A DNA stretch of 64,000 nt from Planctomycetota bacterium. Its GTDB lineage: Bacteria; Planctomycetota; B15-G4. The stretch lies in assembly GCA_020638905.1 (NCBI GenBank), contig JACKHP010000002.1:1-64000 (forward strand). Direction: 5' to 3'. This document shows, piece by piece, positions 25,764-35,198 of the stretch (position 1 is the first letter of the stretch; every line of letters begins with the position of its first letter). Below the pieces are notes generated by a model. The model worked only from the letters and a program-made list of their open reading frames with translations. It did not search any database and was not told the DNA's origin. The position numbers and the translations under genes are program-made.

Positions 25764-26567
25764 GTGACACCCTCGCAGCGCGGCCGCGGCCGCGGCGCGC
25801 CGTCCTGGTGCTCGCTCTGCGGGGCGCTGGCCGCCGCCCTGCCGGCGTGCCTGGCGATCGACGGACACGATCCCGAGCCGGCCGCGATGCGTCCGCTGAT
25901 CGCGGCCGACACGAAGCTGCTCGGCGCCGGACAGGTCGACCTCGAGCTCGGCTTCGACCACGATCCCGGCGATTCCGAGGACCTGTCGACGAGCCTGCTC
26001 TACGGCGTGACCGACGACGTCGACCTGTTCGTGTCGCGTTCGCCGTACCGCCGCGAGCGCGCTCCGGGGGTCGACGCGCGTGGCGCGAGCGACACGACCG
26101 TGGGCGGCGCCGTCCGCCTGCTGCGTGACGAGGAGTCGCGCTCGGCGCTCGTGACGTCGCTGTCGCTCTCGATTCCCGACGGCGAGCGCGAGTTCACGAG
26201 CGGCGAGTACGACACCTTCCTCGCGTTCGCCTACGACGGCTATCTCGACGGCCTCTACTGGACGACGTTCGCCGAGTTCGGCCTGCTCGGCGAGCCCGAC
26301 GGCGGCGGCCACGACCACCGCTACACGCTGGCCGGCGCGCTCAACGGACGCCTCACCGAGCGCTCGGCGCTGTTCGGTGAAGTCGCCGCCGTGCGCGACG
26401 GACCGCTCTCGAGCGACGCCTTCCTGCTGGGCCTCGGCCTCACCTTCCGCGAGGGTCCGCGCATCTGGGACGCGGGCGTGCAGCTCCCGCTCGACGCCGA
26501 CGCGCCCGATCCGCTGCTGCGCCTCGGCGTGACGTACACGCTGCACGCGCCGACGACGCACGGTTGA
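25764..26567 (+). CDS. Outer-membrane-barrel-like lipoprotein, paralogue 2
   Basis: A 267-residue protein homologous to the one at 23935-24735. It shares GEYDTFLAFAYDGYLDGLYWTTF, RIWDAGVQLPL and a final GVTYTL. A signal peptide ends in LPAC (Cys near 29). Strand-rich with aromatic residues at strand ends, it is a probable small barrel. The GTG start 11 bp after the dioxygenase stop suggests co-transcription with it. The two paralogues flank the dioxygenase, but no functional link is known. Confidence 0.62.
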   Translation: MTPSQRGRGRGAPSWCSLCGALAAALPACLAIDGHDPEPAAMRPLIAADTKLLGAGQVDLELGFDHDPGDSEDLSTSLLYGVTDDVDLFVSRSPYRRERAPGVDARGASDTTVGGAVRLLRDEESRSALVTSLSLSIPDGEREFTSGEYDTFLAFAYDGYLDGLYWTTFAEFGLLGEPDGGGHDHRYTLAGALNGRLTERSALFGEVAAVRDGPLSSDAFLLGLGLTFREGPRIWDAGVQLPLDADAPDPLLRLGVTYTLHAPTTHG

Positions 26568-26611
26568 TGCGCGACGCGCCTCGGCGGCCGACCGTCCGTC
26601 GTCCGGGGACG

Positions 26612-26639
26612 GCGACGCGCGGGGACCTCCGCGCGTCGC
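26612..26639. terminator. Terminator hairpin between convergent genes
   Basis: A perfect 11-bp stem, GCGACGCGCGG with CCGCGCGTCGC, and a 6-nt loop. It lies between the lipoprotein stop and the MscS stop. There is no T tract. Confidence 0.55.
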
Positions 26640-26649
26640 CGCGACGCGT

Positions 26650-27912
26650 TCAGGCCTTCAGCAGCCGCTCCGGGACGTCGACCAGGTGCAGGTCGCGCTG
26701 CGGGAACGGGATCGAGATGCCGTCCTCGTCGAAGCGCAGCTTGATCGCCTTGGTGAGGTCCCACAGCACGTCCCAGTAATCGGACGTCTTGCACCAGGGG
26801 CGCACGAGCAGGTCGACCGACGACTCGCCGAGCGACCCGAGCTTGATCACCGGCGCCGGTTCGGCGAGCACCTTCGGGTGCGCCTTCACGAGCTCGAGCA
26901 GCACAGCCTCGGCCTTGTCGACGTCGTCGCCGTAGCCGATGCCGATCGTCATGTCGACACGCCGCGTGGGGTTCGCGGTCACGTTCGTGATCGTCCCGCC
27001 CCAGATCTTGCCGTTGGGGACGATCACGCTCTGGTTGTCGGGCGTCGTGAGCGTGGTCGAGACGAGGCTCATGGCCGTCACCTTGCCCGTGACGCCGCCC
27101 GCGTTCACCACGTCGCCGATGTCGTACGGCCGGTACATCAGCACCATGATTCCCGCGGCGAAGTTGCTCAGCGTGTCCTGCATGGCGAAGCCGACGACGA
27201 AGCCCAGCACGCCGATGCCGGTCAGGATCGGCGTGAGGTCGACCGAGATCGCCTTGAGCGCGAACAGCAGGCCGAGCAGGAACACGACCTTGCGCACCGT
27301 GTTCACGAAGAACGTGCGCAGCAGGTCGGACATCTTGACCCGCTGGCCGCCCACCACGCGGCGCACGATGCCGCCCGAGAAGCCCGACAGCACGCGGAAC
27401 ACGAGCAGGATGAGCACGAACGCCACCGCGCGCACGATCATCCCGGGGGCGTTCTCGATCAGCCAGTCCTTGCCCTGCGTGACCCACTTCTCCGCCAGGC
27501 TCGCCATCGCGCGCGCATCGAGATTGCCCACGTCGACACCACGCACCTCGAGCAGCAGCACGCGCAGGTCGGTCACGTCGCCCCCCGCGTCCGAGAGCGC
27601 GTTGACCACCAGCGCGAAGCGCGACGAGAGCTCCGCCAGCGCGTCGCGCGCCTTGCCGTAGGCCTCCTGCGCCGCGGGACGATCTCCCTCGGCCGCGTCG
27701 GCCAGGGCCTCGGCGGCCTTGTCGCGGTCGACCACCGCCTGTTCGACGGCCGCCTTCCACTCCTCGGCGCGCTGGGCCAGTTGGGACGCGTCGAGGCCCT
27801 CGAGCCGCGACGAGAGTTCGTCGATCGGCACGTCGGCCGAGACGGCCTGGGCCGAGAGCGCGGGGGCCAGCGCCAGGGCGCAGGCGACGATCCATCCGAA
27901 TGCACGCAGCAT
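26650..27912 (-). CDS. MscS-family mechanosensitive ion channel
   Basis: A 420-residue channel. Residues 1-22 form a signal peptide ending ALSAQA, and residues ~30-110 form a periplasmic coiled coil (EEWKAAVEQAVVDRDKAAEAL). Three membrane helices follow between ~150 and 260. The pore helix and beta domain include GFAMQDTLSNFAAGI, then RPYDIGDVV and VPNGKIW, the MscS hallmark. The C-terminal alpha/beta domain ends DVPERLLKA. It releases solutes during hypo-osmotic shock. The extra periplasmic segment makes it longer than E. coli MscS (286 residues). The start is ATG at 27912. Confidence 0.9.
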   Translation of the reverse strand: MLRAFGWIVACALALAPALSAQAVSADVPIDELSSRLEGLDASQLAQRAEEWKAAVEQAVVDRDKAAEALADAAEGDRPAAQEAYGKARDALAELSSRFALVVNALSDAGGDVTDLRVLLLEVRGVDVGNLDARAMASLAEKWVTQGKDWLIENAPGMIVRAVAFVLILLVFRVLSGFSGGIVRRVVGGQRVKMSDLLRTFFVNTVRKVVFLLGLLFALKAISVDLTPILTGIGVLGFVVGFAMQDTLSNFAAGIMVLMYRPYDIGDVVNAGGVTGKVTAMSLVSTTLTTPDNQSVIVPNGKIWGGTITNVTANPTRRVDMTIGIGYGDDVDKAEAVLLELVKAHPKVLAEPAPVIKLGSLGESSVDLLVRPWCKTSDYWDVLWDLTKAIKLRFDEDGISIPFPQRDLHLVDVPERLLKA

Positions 27913-28147
27913 GTCGAGTCTCCTCGGGGGTCGGGACGCCGGAACGTCCGCCTTCGTCGGCGCGCCGCGGCCGGATGCCCGGGGGCGCGCGATCCGGGCA
28001 CACCTTCGCACATCGCGCGCGCGCGGCGCGAGACGCGGGGACGACGCGCGGGCTGCGCGCGCCGAGACCCGCGGCCGTCCGGGCTGCATCGGGCGCCGCG
28101 AGCGGATACCGTGGTGCGACCGATCCGCGCCGTGGAGCCAGCGAGCG

Positions 28148-29731
28148 ATGTTCCCCGACCGATTCAACCTGGCCCGGTACCTGCTCGACGACAACCTCGA
28201 CGCGGGACGCGGCGACAAGATCGCGCTGCGCTGGCGCGACGAGTCCTTCACCTACGCCCAACTCGTCGAGCGCAGCGGACGCCTCGCGCGCGCCTTCCGC
28301 GAACTCGGCCTGCGCATGGAGGAGCGCGTGCTCTTCGTGTGCTCCGACCGTCCCGAGTTCGTCGAGGCGTGGTTCGCGACGCTCAAGGCCGGCGCCGTCT
28401 TCGCGATGGTGAATCCGCTCCAGGACGACGAGGCGCTGCACTACGCGCTGCAGTACACGCGGGCGCGCATCGCGGTGATCGACGCCGAGCTGTCCGAGCG
28501 CTTCGGGAAGCTGGCAGCGAAGGCGCCGCACCTCGCGGCCGTGGTCGTGTGCGGCGGAGAGACGACGACGAGCCGTCCCGAGCTGGCGTCCCCGATGCAG
28601 CACCGGCTGGCAGACCTGGTCGCGGGCGCGCCGGCGGCCGACGCGACGGCCGACACGCACCGCCACGACGTGGCCGGTTGGCTCTTCACGTCCGGCAGCA
28701 CGGGCCATCCCAAGGCCGCGGTGCACTTCCACGAAGACTACGCGTACAACGTCGAGCACTACGCGAAGGGCGTGCTGGGCATCCGCGAGGACGACGTGAC
28801 GGCGGGCGTCCCGAAGCTGTTCTTCGGCTACGCCACGGGCACGCAGCTCATGTTCCCGTTCGCGGTGGGGGCGACCACGGCGCTCTTCAGCGAGCGCAGC
28901 ACGCCCGAGGTGATCTGCGACGTCGTCGAGAGGTACCGCCCGACGATCCTGACCTCGGTGCCGACGATGATCGGCCGCATGCTCGCGCTCGAGGCCGAGC
29001 ACGGCGCGCGCGACCTGTCGAGCCTGCGCCTCGTGCTCTCGGCCGGCGAGAAGCTGCCCGAGGCCCTCCAGCGCCAGTGGCTCGAGCGCTGTGGCGTCGA
29101 GATCCTCGACGGCATCGGCAGCGCCGAGCTCTTCCACATCTACATCAGCAACCGCCCGGGCCAGGTGCGTCCCGGCAGCCTCGGCCTCGCGGTGCCCGGC
29201 TACGACTGCCGCGTGGTCGACGAGCAGGGCGCCGACCTGCCGCGCGGTGAGATCGGCCGCCTGTTCGTGAGAGGACGCTCCGCCGCCCAGGGCTACTGGC
29301 ACGACCGCGAGAAGTCGATCGCGACCTTCGCCGGCGAACTCGTCATGACCGCCGACCTCTTCCGCCAGGACGCCGAAGGCTGGTTCTTCTTCGAAGGCCG
29401 CGCCGACGAGTTGCTCAAAGTCGGCGGCAGGTTCGTCGCCCCGCACGAGGTCGAGGACGCGCTGCTCGCGCACCCGTCCGTCGCCGAGGCCGCCGTGATC
29501 GGCTGGAAGGACGCCGACGATCTCGTGAAGCCGCGCGCGTACGTGGTGCCGGCATCGGGCGTGGACGGAGACGAGACGCTCGAGCGCGAACTCCAGACGT
29601 GGGTCAAGGAGCAGCTCGCACCGCACAAGTACCCGCGCAAGGTGACGTTCGTCGCGGAACTGCCGAAGAACGATCGGGGCAAGGTCGACCGCAAGACGTT
29701 GCGGGCGAGGCAGGATGCGGGGGATGAGTAG
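28148..29731 (+). CDS. Benzoate-CoA ligase family acyl-CoA synthetase
   Basis: A 527-residue adenylate-forming enzyme that would activate a carboxylic acid, probably aromatic, with ATP and CoA. The P-loop LFTSGSTGHPKAAVH is near residue 178. The family-typical DGIGSAELFHIYISNRPGQV is near 318, LKVGGRFVAPHEVE near 423, and the C-terminal NDRGKVDRKTLR carries the catalytic Lys. The segment around ISNRPG separates it from acetyl-CoA synthetases. No benzoyl-CoA reductase or other ring-degradation genes are nearby, so the natural substrate is unclear. The start is ATG, 9 nt after GGAG, with a TACCGT hexamer 36 bp upstream. Confidence 0.85.
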   Translation: MFPDRFNLARYLLDDNLDAGRGDKIALRWRDESFTYAQLVERSGRLARAFRELGLRMEERVLFVCSDRPEFVEAWFATLKAGAVFAMVNPLQDDEALHYALQYTRARIAVIDAELSERFGKLAAKAPHLAAVVVCGGETTTSRPELASPMQHRLADLVAGAPAADATADTHRHDVAGWLFTSGSTGHPKAAVHFHEDYAYNVEHYAKGVLGIREDDVTAGVPKLFFGYATGTQLMFPFAVGATTALFSERSTPEVICDVVERYRPTILTSVPTMIGRMLALEAEHGARDLSSLRLVLSAGEKLPEALQRQWLERCGVEILDGIGSAELFHIYISNRPGQVRPGSLGLAVPGYDCRVVDEQGADLPRGEIGRLFVRGRSAAQGYWHDREKSIATFAGELVMTADLFRQDAEGWFFFEGRADELLKVGGRFVAPHEVEDALLAHPSVAEAAVIGWKDADDLVKPRAYVVPASGVDGDETLERELQTWVKEQLAPHKYPRKVTFVAELPKNDRGKVDRKTLRARQDAGDE

Positions 29732-30386
29732 GCTGATCGTCCTCGTTGCGCTCGGAGGCATGGTGCTCTCTTGCAACGAAGCAGACGTCGCCTCCACACC
29801 GGACAGCGACCACGACCAACCGCGCTCCAGCACGATTTTCACGCTTTCGGGCAACGGCCCTCCGCCGAACATTGCCTGGGAAGAGGCGCCGGAGGTCGAA
29901 GTCACCTACGGCGACCTCGCTTCGAGGCGAAACAGATACGAGGAGCCGTTCGGCGAGGCCGGCAAGGACGAGGCCGTGGTGAAGTGTGGTGCGCTCGACT
30001 CCTCCATCATCGTGCTGGTCACGGGCCGCGGGCCATGGTGGGAGTCGAGCACCGTCGTGCTGGAGTTCGATCGCGCATCGACAGGCGACCTGCAACTCAG
30101 CGCCGCCAGCGTCGACTGGGGTGCGGATGTCCCGCCCTTCACGACCTGGCTCCGTTCGCTTCGTGGAAGTGTCGTCATCGCGCATGGCGATGACGAACTC
30201 GAAGCCGAGTTCTCCTTGTCCGGATACACGACCGGCAATCACGAGCACGCGTATTCCGTTTCTGGTGCGTTCAACATCCGTCTCCCCGCATCGATGGAAG
30301 CTCTCCAAGGAACGACCGTCGATCGATACCGGCGAGACCGTGCTCGCCCGCACCCGCAGGCGGACCGGCCTTCGGCCGGCCACTGA
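29715..30386 (+). CDS. Putative lipoprotein of unknown function
   Basis: A 223-residue product, overlapping the previous gene's end by 17 bp. A short signal peptide ends in GMVLSC (lipidation Cys about residue 20). The mature part has strands such as SSIIVLVTGRG and STVVLEF, with no family I can name. The C-terminal 25 residues are basic and Pro-rich. GC content is visibly lower than its neighbours. An ATG at 29724 is an equally possible start. Confidence 0.5.
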   Translation: MRGMSRLIVLVALGGMVLSCNEADVASTPDSDHDQPRSSTIFTLSGNGPPPNIAWEEAPEVEVTYGDLASRRNRYEEPFGEAGKDEAVVKCGALDSSIIVLVTGRGPWWESSTVVLEFDRASTGDLQLSAASVDWGADVPPFTTWLRSLRGSVVIAHGDDELEAEFSLSGYTTGNHEHAYSVSGAFNIRLPASMEALQGTTVDRYRRDRARPHPQADRPSAGH

Positions 30387-30407
30387 GCCGGCACGACCCT
30401 CGGACAC

Positions 30408-30857
30408 ATGAGGACGACATCCCACATGAACAGAGGCGCTCGACTCACCGTCTGCATCGTTCGCGCCGCCGCGATCGCGGGCGCACTCGCACTCACGTTC
30501 ATGTTCGTGCACCGCGCCGTCCTGGGCTGGGGTGGCGGCTCCGTCGGCAGCCCGTGGCAGCACGAAGACCGCTATGGGCTCCCGGTGTTCGCGCTGTTCT
30601 TCGGGGGTTGCCTGCTCTACCCGCTCCCGAGCCGCTGGGTGCTCGGGTTCGCCGTGGCGCGCAGCGCACTGTTCACGACCGCACTGCTCCTCTGCATGGG
30701 CATCGTCGGCGCCGGATCACCGCTCACTCACGACGGGTCGTTCCACCTCGAGACGTTCCTCGGCATCGTCGGGGTCTGCGCCTTCACGGGGCTCTTGTTG
30801 GCGTCGAAGCCGTTCCATCCCGCAGCGAGCCATGAACCGCCTGGCCGGAGCTCGTAG
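30408..30857 (+). CDS. Small membrane protein, four predicted helices
   Basis: A 149-residue hydrophobic protein, not recognised. Helices are at about 12-33, 52-70, 76-101 and 116-133. A conserved-looking GGSVGSPWQHEDRYG loop follows the first helix. It lies 21 bp after the lipoprotein, in the same lower-GC islet. An internal ATG six codons later could also serve. Confidence 0.5.
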   Translation: MRTTSHMNRGARLTVCIVRAAAIAGALALTFMFVHRAVLGWGGGSVGSPWQHEDRYGLPVFALFFGGCLLYPLPSRWVLGFAVARSALFTTALLLCMGIVGAGSPLTHDGSFHLETFLGIVGVCAFTGLLLASKPFHPAASHEPPGRSS

Positions 30858-30921
30858 CCGAAGCAACGCTGCGTCACCCTTCGCTGGTCCAGGGACCCGG
30901 CTGTCGACACCCGCCCGCTGA

Positions 30922-30927
30922 TAGACT
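30922..30927 (+). promoter_or_regulatory. Possible -10 element of the VOC gene
   Basis: TAGACT, 43 bp before the ATG at 30970. A -35 is not evident. Confidence 0.3.
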
Positions 30928-30969
30928 TGCGATCCGACACCCGCCGACACCCATCCCCCGGATCGCCTC

Positions 30970-31464
30970 ATGACGCGCATCCTCGCGGCCTTGCTCGCTT
31001 GCTGCCTCAGCGGCTTCTTCGTGGAACAGGAGTCCGCGTCCACGCCGGGCAACGCCCGTGGCGAGACGCCACTCCGCCTGGGCAAGTTCTCGGTGAGCCT
31101 GACTGTGAAAGACCTGGCCAAGTCGCGGGCGTTCTACGAGAAGCTCGGCTTCGCGGTGGTCGGCGGCGAGCAGACCCAGAACTGGTTGATCCTCCAGAAC
31201 GACACCGCCACGATCGGGCTGTTCCAGGGGATGTTCAGCAGGAACATGCTCACCTTCGTCCCGGGCTGGGACCGCGACGACAAGCCGCTGCCCGACTTCG
31301 ACGACGTGCGGGACATCCAGAAGACGCTCGAGGAGCGAGGCCTGGCGCTCACGTTGAAAGCCGACGAATCGTCGACGGGACCCGCGAGCCTGATGCTCGT
31401 CGACCCGGACGGGAATCCGATCCTGCTCGACCAGTACGTGCCGAGGCCCACGACCGGGAAGTGA
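30970..31464 (+). CDS. VOC-superfamily (glyoxalase-fold) protein, exported
   Basis: A 164-residue protein with an N-terminal hydrophobic segment (LAALLACCLSGFF) that looks like a signal peptide or lipoprotein signal. It is followed by one glyoxalase/bleomycin-resistance-type module. That module holds FSVSLTVKDLAKSRAFYEKLGF, a middle IGLFQGMF, and a final ASLMLVDPDGNPILLDQY. Metal ligands cannot be assigned with certainty, and only half of a typical paired active site is present, so dimerisation is expected. Export is unusual for this superfamily. The substrate is unknown. Confidence 0.72.
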   Translation: MTRILAALLACCLSGFFVEQESASTPGNARGETPLRLGKFSVSLTVKDLAKSRAFYEKLGFAVVGGEQTQNWLILQNDTATIGLFQGMFSRNMLTFVPGWDRDDKPLPDFDDVRDIQKTLEERGLALTLKADESSTGPASLMLVDPDGNPILLDQYVPRPTTGK

Positions 31465-31528
31465 GCGGTCCCCCGGACCTCGAGCCCGAGCCCGAAGTGA
31501 AGCTCGATCCAATCACAGGGACACTCTC

Positions 31529-32155
31529 ATGACCGGGTGCGAGTACGGACCGATCGAAGTCACCTGCCGCGACGGTGGCGAGCGCTTCCGCGACGGAGGG
31601 CGGCCGCTCGGATTCGACCTCCTCGGTTTCTGGCGCTGGAGCTGCTCCGATCTCACGAGCAACGCGACACGTGGAGTCGTGGCGGAGTACCTCGTCGCGC
31701 AGGCACTCGGCGTCGCCGCGGACTCGACCCGCGACGAGTGGGCGGCCTGGGACATCACTGCACGGGATGGCACGCGCATCGAGGTGAAGTCCGCAGCCTA
31801 CGTCCAGAGCTGGCGGCAGGAGCGGTTGTCGAAGATCACGTTCGGCGTACCGAAGACGCATGGCTGGAACCGCGCCACGAACCGCCAGGACGAGCACGCA
31901 CGGCGCCAGGCCGACGTCTACGTGTTCGCGCTGCTCGCGCACACCGACCAGTCGACCCTCGACCCGCTCGATGTCTCGCAGTGGGAGTTCGACGTCCTCC
32001 CGACGCGCGTCCTCGACGAGCGGCGGCGCAGCCAGCACTCGATCACGCTGCGCTCGCTGCGCGCGCTGTCGACCGGCCCCGTGCGCTTCGCCGACCTCGC
32101 GACGGCCGTCCGCGACGCCGCGGCCTCGCAGCGCGACCGACCCGGCCAGACGTGA
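31529..32155 (+). CDS. PD-(D/E)XK nuclease-like protein of unknown function
   Basis: A 208-residue soluble protein of a widespread but uncharacterised family. Residues ~50-60 read RGVVAEYLVAQALG. Next comes WDITARDGTRIEVKSAAYVQSW near 90, where the Asp and the E-V-K triplet match the nuclease core (D...ExK) of restriction-like enzymes. A basic helix follows. The C-terminal part is variable. DNA or RNA cleavage is therefore possible, but neither target nor partner is visible. It is a lone gene with no methyltransferase or toxin-antitoxin partner nearby. Confidence 0.6.
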   Translation: MTGCEYGPIEVTCRDGGERFRDGGRPLGFDLLGFWRWSCSDLTSNATRGVVAEYLVAQALGVAADSTRDEWAAWDITARDGTRIEVKSAAYVQSWRQERLSKITFGVPKTHGWNRATNRQDEHARRQADVYVFALLAHTDQSTLDPLDVSQWEFDVLPTRVLDERRRSQHSITLRSLRALSTGPVRFADLATAVRDAAASQRDRPGQT

Positions 32156-32182
32156 CGGACCGCGTGCCCGGCGCGGCACACC

Positions 32183-34288
32183 TCAGAACCCCGACGTGTC
32201 CGCCCCGTGCCGGATGAGATCGTAGATCACGTTCATGCGCTGCGTGTGCGCGTTGCTCGCGGCGTTCTGCGCGGCCATGTCCGCGTCGAACGCGCGCGAC
32301 TGCTCGGCCGACGCCTGGGCGCGGATCCGCGAGTCCTCCGTGAGCACCTCGTCGCGCTTGGCCAGAAGCTGGTCGTGGACGGGTCCGCTCGGCCGGCGCT
32401 GGAGCGCGATCTTCAGCAGGTCGGCTCGACCGGGGCCGGACGGGGTCGTGAGCAGGTGCTCGATCCACTTGTCCTCGCCCAGGCGCGCGGCCAGGTTGTC
32501 GGCGGCGTGCATGTCGCCGGCCGCGACGGCGGCCTGGTAGCGCACGAGCGTCTCGTGCATCTCGATCGCGTCGCCGATGTCGGCGAGGCGCGTGCGGCCC
32601 GCGTCGCTGAGCGCGTACGTGCCCTGCATGCGGATCTGCTCCCACGTGTCGCGCGACGGCAGCTCGTCGCACTCGAACAGCAGACGCTCGATCGTGGCCC
32701 AGAAGGGCGCGCTCAGGGTGCCGTTCGCGGTGAAGGTCACCATGCGCGCCATGAGCCGGTCGAGGCCGCGGTCGGGACGACGCAGTTCCCAGTCGAGCGA
32801 CGTCTCGCGCAGACGCGCCTTGCGCGCCTGCAGCAGGTCGGCGCCCTCGATCTCGCCCGGGACCCACAGGTCGTCGAGGATCGTGTCGAGCCCCGTCATG
32901 GCCGCGTCGGCCGCCTCGAGGTCGTGGTCGGCGAGGGCGTCGCGGTACGCGTCGGCGAGCTGCGCGACCACGTCGAGGCGCGCGCCGAACGCCTCGCGCA
33001 CGTCCACGTCGGCGGCCGCGTACTCGGCGGACGTCTCGGCCAGCGCGGCCTCGATGCCGGCGATGGCCTGCTCGCGATCGGGCGCGACGGAGCCCTCGCC
33101 CTCGGCGATCTCGCCCAGCCAGAGCACCTCCCAGACGTCGCCGTCCTCGACGCGCCGATCGACGATCAGCCCGCCCCAGGTGTCCTCGAAGCCGTCGCGT
33201 CCGTGCAGGTTGGCCGGGACGGGGAACAGGTGCAGCTCGTACGAGACGACGGACGTGACGGCCACCGACGAACCCACGTCGGTGATCATGAGCAGGTCGG
33301 ACAACGGCTCGTCGGCGCGCTGCAGCTCGATCAGCCGCGGACGCAGGACGTCGATGTCCGCGAACGTCCAGCCGCTCCACGCACCGGGGAAGAACCATGT
33401 GCCGCCCCAGTCGTCGAGCAGCGTCGCGCCGTCGTCGTGCAGCGCGAGGGTCATGCTGCGCCCGCCGACGACGAAGTCCTGGGCGTCGTCGAGGTCGACG
33501 CGCGCGAGGCGGCCGTCGAAGTACGCCGGCTCGTCGCGTCCCGGCAAGGAGACACGCAGCAGCGAACCGTCGATCCTCCACACGATGCCCGCCCGCGGGT
33601 CGAGCGGCACCGCGTCGCCCCGGGGACGGAACGCGTCGTCGAGCGCCACCACCGAGAGGCTCGTCACGCACGGGCTGGCCTCGCGTCCGTAGCCGAGCTG
33701 CGACGGACGATCGACCTTCGGCCACTCGGGCCCGATCGCCGCGTCGAACGTGGCTGTGAATCCGACCAGCGACGCATCGGGCAGCCGGCGCACGTACGCG
33801 TACGGCAGCGCCTGCTTGCCCGCCGGCGTGACGCGATACCAGGTCGGCTCGGCGCGCGACGCGTCGTACTCGTCGAGCGGCTCGCCGTCGTCGTACACGG
33901 CCACCTCGCCGCTCGCGCTCACGACGAAGTTGCACGGCGTCCCGTTCCAGGTGCACAGGCTCGGACGGGTCATCCACGGCGTGAGGACGCGGCCATCGTC
34001 GATCTCGAGGCGCCACGCCTGGTGCAGGCCGTCGCGGTAGCCGGCGTCGGGGTCGCCCTCGGCGCGACGCGCGTAGACCCGGCCGGCGGCCCCGTACTCG
34101 CCGTCCGAGACCGTCTCCTGGTACGCGTCGGACGGCAGCGCCTGGGGATCGAAGACCGTCGCGCAGCCGACCAGCGGCCCGAGCACGAGCGCCAGCGCGC
34201 ACGCACCGCGCCACGAGCGGGGCGCATGAGACCCGGAAGGCCGGGGAGCAACACGAGGCGTGGCGGACGACGGCGGGAGCGGACTCAT
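32183..34288 (-). CDS. Large lipoprotein of unknown function
   Basis: A 701-residue exported protein with lipidation Cys near residue 42 (GPLVGC). The first ~400 mature residues are beta-rich with a WKG-poor, Asp/Trp-rich style (ATLLDDWGGTWFFPGAW). This resembles a WG-repeat or DUF-type display domain. The rest is helical with Asp/Ala-rich stretches and ends in a coiled coil (RAQASAEQSRAFDADMAAQNAA). No known family is recognised. The ATG at 34288 gives a reasonable signal peptide after an N-terminal Pro/Arg-rich segment. Confidence 0.55.
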   Translation of the reverse strand: MSPLPPSSATPRVAPRPSGSHAPRSWRGACALALVLGPLVGCATVFDPQALPSDAYQETVSDGEYGAAGRVYARRAEGDPDAGYRDGLHQAWRLEIDDGRVLTPWMTRPSLCTWNGTPCNFVVSASGEVAVYDDGEPLDEYDASRAEPTWYRVTPAGKQALPYAYVRRLPDASLVGFTATFDAAIGPEWPKVDRPSQLGYGREASPCVTSLSVVALDDAFRPRGDAVPLDPRAGIVWRIDGSLLRVSLPGRDEPAYFDGRLARVDLDDAQDFVVGGRSMTLALHDDGATLLDDWGGTWFFPGAWSGWTFADIDVLRPRLIELQRADEPLSDLLMITDVGSSVAVTSVVSYELHLFPVPANLHGRDGFEDTWGGLIVDRRVEDGDVWEVLWLGEIAEGEGSVAPDREQAIAGIEAALAETSAEYAAADVDVREAFGARLDVVAQLADAYRDALADHDLEAADAAMTGLDTILDDLWVPGEIEGADLLQARKARLRETSLDWELRRPDRGLDRLMARMVTFTANGTLSAPFWATIERLLFECDELPSRDTWEQIRMQGTYALSDAGRTRLADIGDAIEMHETLVRYQAAVAAGDMHAADNLAARLGEDKWIEHLLTTPSGPGRADLLKIALQRRPSGPVHDQLLAKRDEVLTEDSRIRAQASAEQSRAFDADMAAQNAASNAHTQRMNVIYDLIRHGADTSGF

Positions 34289-34367
34289 CCCGTCCCTATC
34301 GGCAAGGCCGGGTCCCGATCTGCACCCTCGGGCGCCGACGCCCGATCGGCTCATCCCGCGCCCGGCC

Positions 34368-35042
34368 TCAGACGTCGGCGACGATCTTCTGGGCCTCTTC
34401 GCGCGCCTTGCGGTCGCTGGGCCACTCGACCACCTCGCCCTTGCCGGCGCCGTCGTCGTGGGCCAGGTCGTAGGTCGTGAAGCCCACCAGGAAGTCGACC
34501 AGCTCGCCCAGGTTCAGGTACAGGCCGAACTGCACGGGCAGGATGATGAACTCGGCGCCCACGCGCCACTGGTCGATCACGGGCAGGTCGGCGTAGCCGG
34601 TCGTGTCGCCGAGGGCCCGGGCGTCCTCTTCGGTCGGGCCCACGAAGTAGTCGTCGAGGGCGAACACGTTGCACAACAGCAGGTAGCCGTCGAAGCCCTC
34701 GCCCGAGATGTCGCCGTTCACGTCGCGCGCGCGGCAGCCGTGCGCGCCGCCGTCGGCGCCGATCACCCCGAAGTGCACGAAGGCGCAGCCGTCGGACTCG
34801 TAGCTGCGGCGTCCGAACCACTCGCGGTTGTAGCCGAGCACGGCCAGGCCGCCGCCCACGCCGATGTAGTGGGTCAGCTCGACCTTCGCCCCCACGCCCA
34901 GCGCCGCGCCGTACTTCACGTCGAGCACGTCGGACAGGTCGAGCACCCGGTCCTCGACGTAGGCGCAGGACGCCAGCGACAGCAGCGACACCGTGAGCAG
35001 GACGGCCAGGGCGCGCCCGGCGAGGGTCGATCGGGACATCAT
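34368..35042 (-). CDS. Lipoprotein of unknown function
   Basis: A 224-residue lipoprotein with Cys near 24 (SLLSLASC). The mature chain begins AYVEDRVLDLSDVLDVKYGAALGVGAKV, continues with Gly-rich strands (YIGVGGGLAVLGYN) and ends in a charged helix (WPSDRKAREEAQKIV). The pattern recalls small outer-membrane-associated barrels. GAAGGAT sits 8 nt before the chosen ATG (35042). ATGs at 35039 and 35051 are alternatives. The upstream lipoprotein gene is on the same strand, 79 bp away. Confidence 0.5.
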   Translation of the reverse strand: MMSRSTLAGRALAVLLTVSLLSLASCAYVEDRVLDLSDVLDVKYGAALGVGAKVELTHYIGVGGGLAVLGYNREWFGRRSYESDGCAFVHFGVIGADGGAHGCRARDVNGDISGEGFDGYLLLCNVFALDDYFVGPTEEDARALGDTTGYADLPVIDQWRVGAEFIILPVQFGLYLNLGELVDFLVGFTTYDLAHDDGAGKGEVVEWPSDRKAREEAQKIVADV

Positions 35043-35198
35043 CGGCGGCATCCTTCGGGTTCGGCGGGGATCGCGGCGGGCCTGCGGCGACGACGCGGAT
35101 CGGCCGAGTATCCCGGCCTGCCCCGGCGCTCGCAAGCGCAGCGCATCCTGGGACGACCCTCGCCGCCCGCGTCTTCCCGCTCCCCCGCGCGCGATCAC

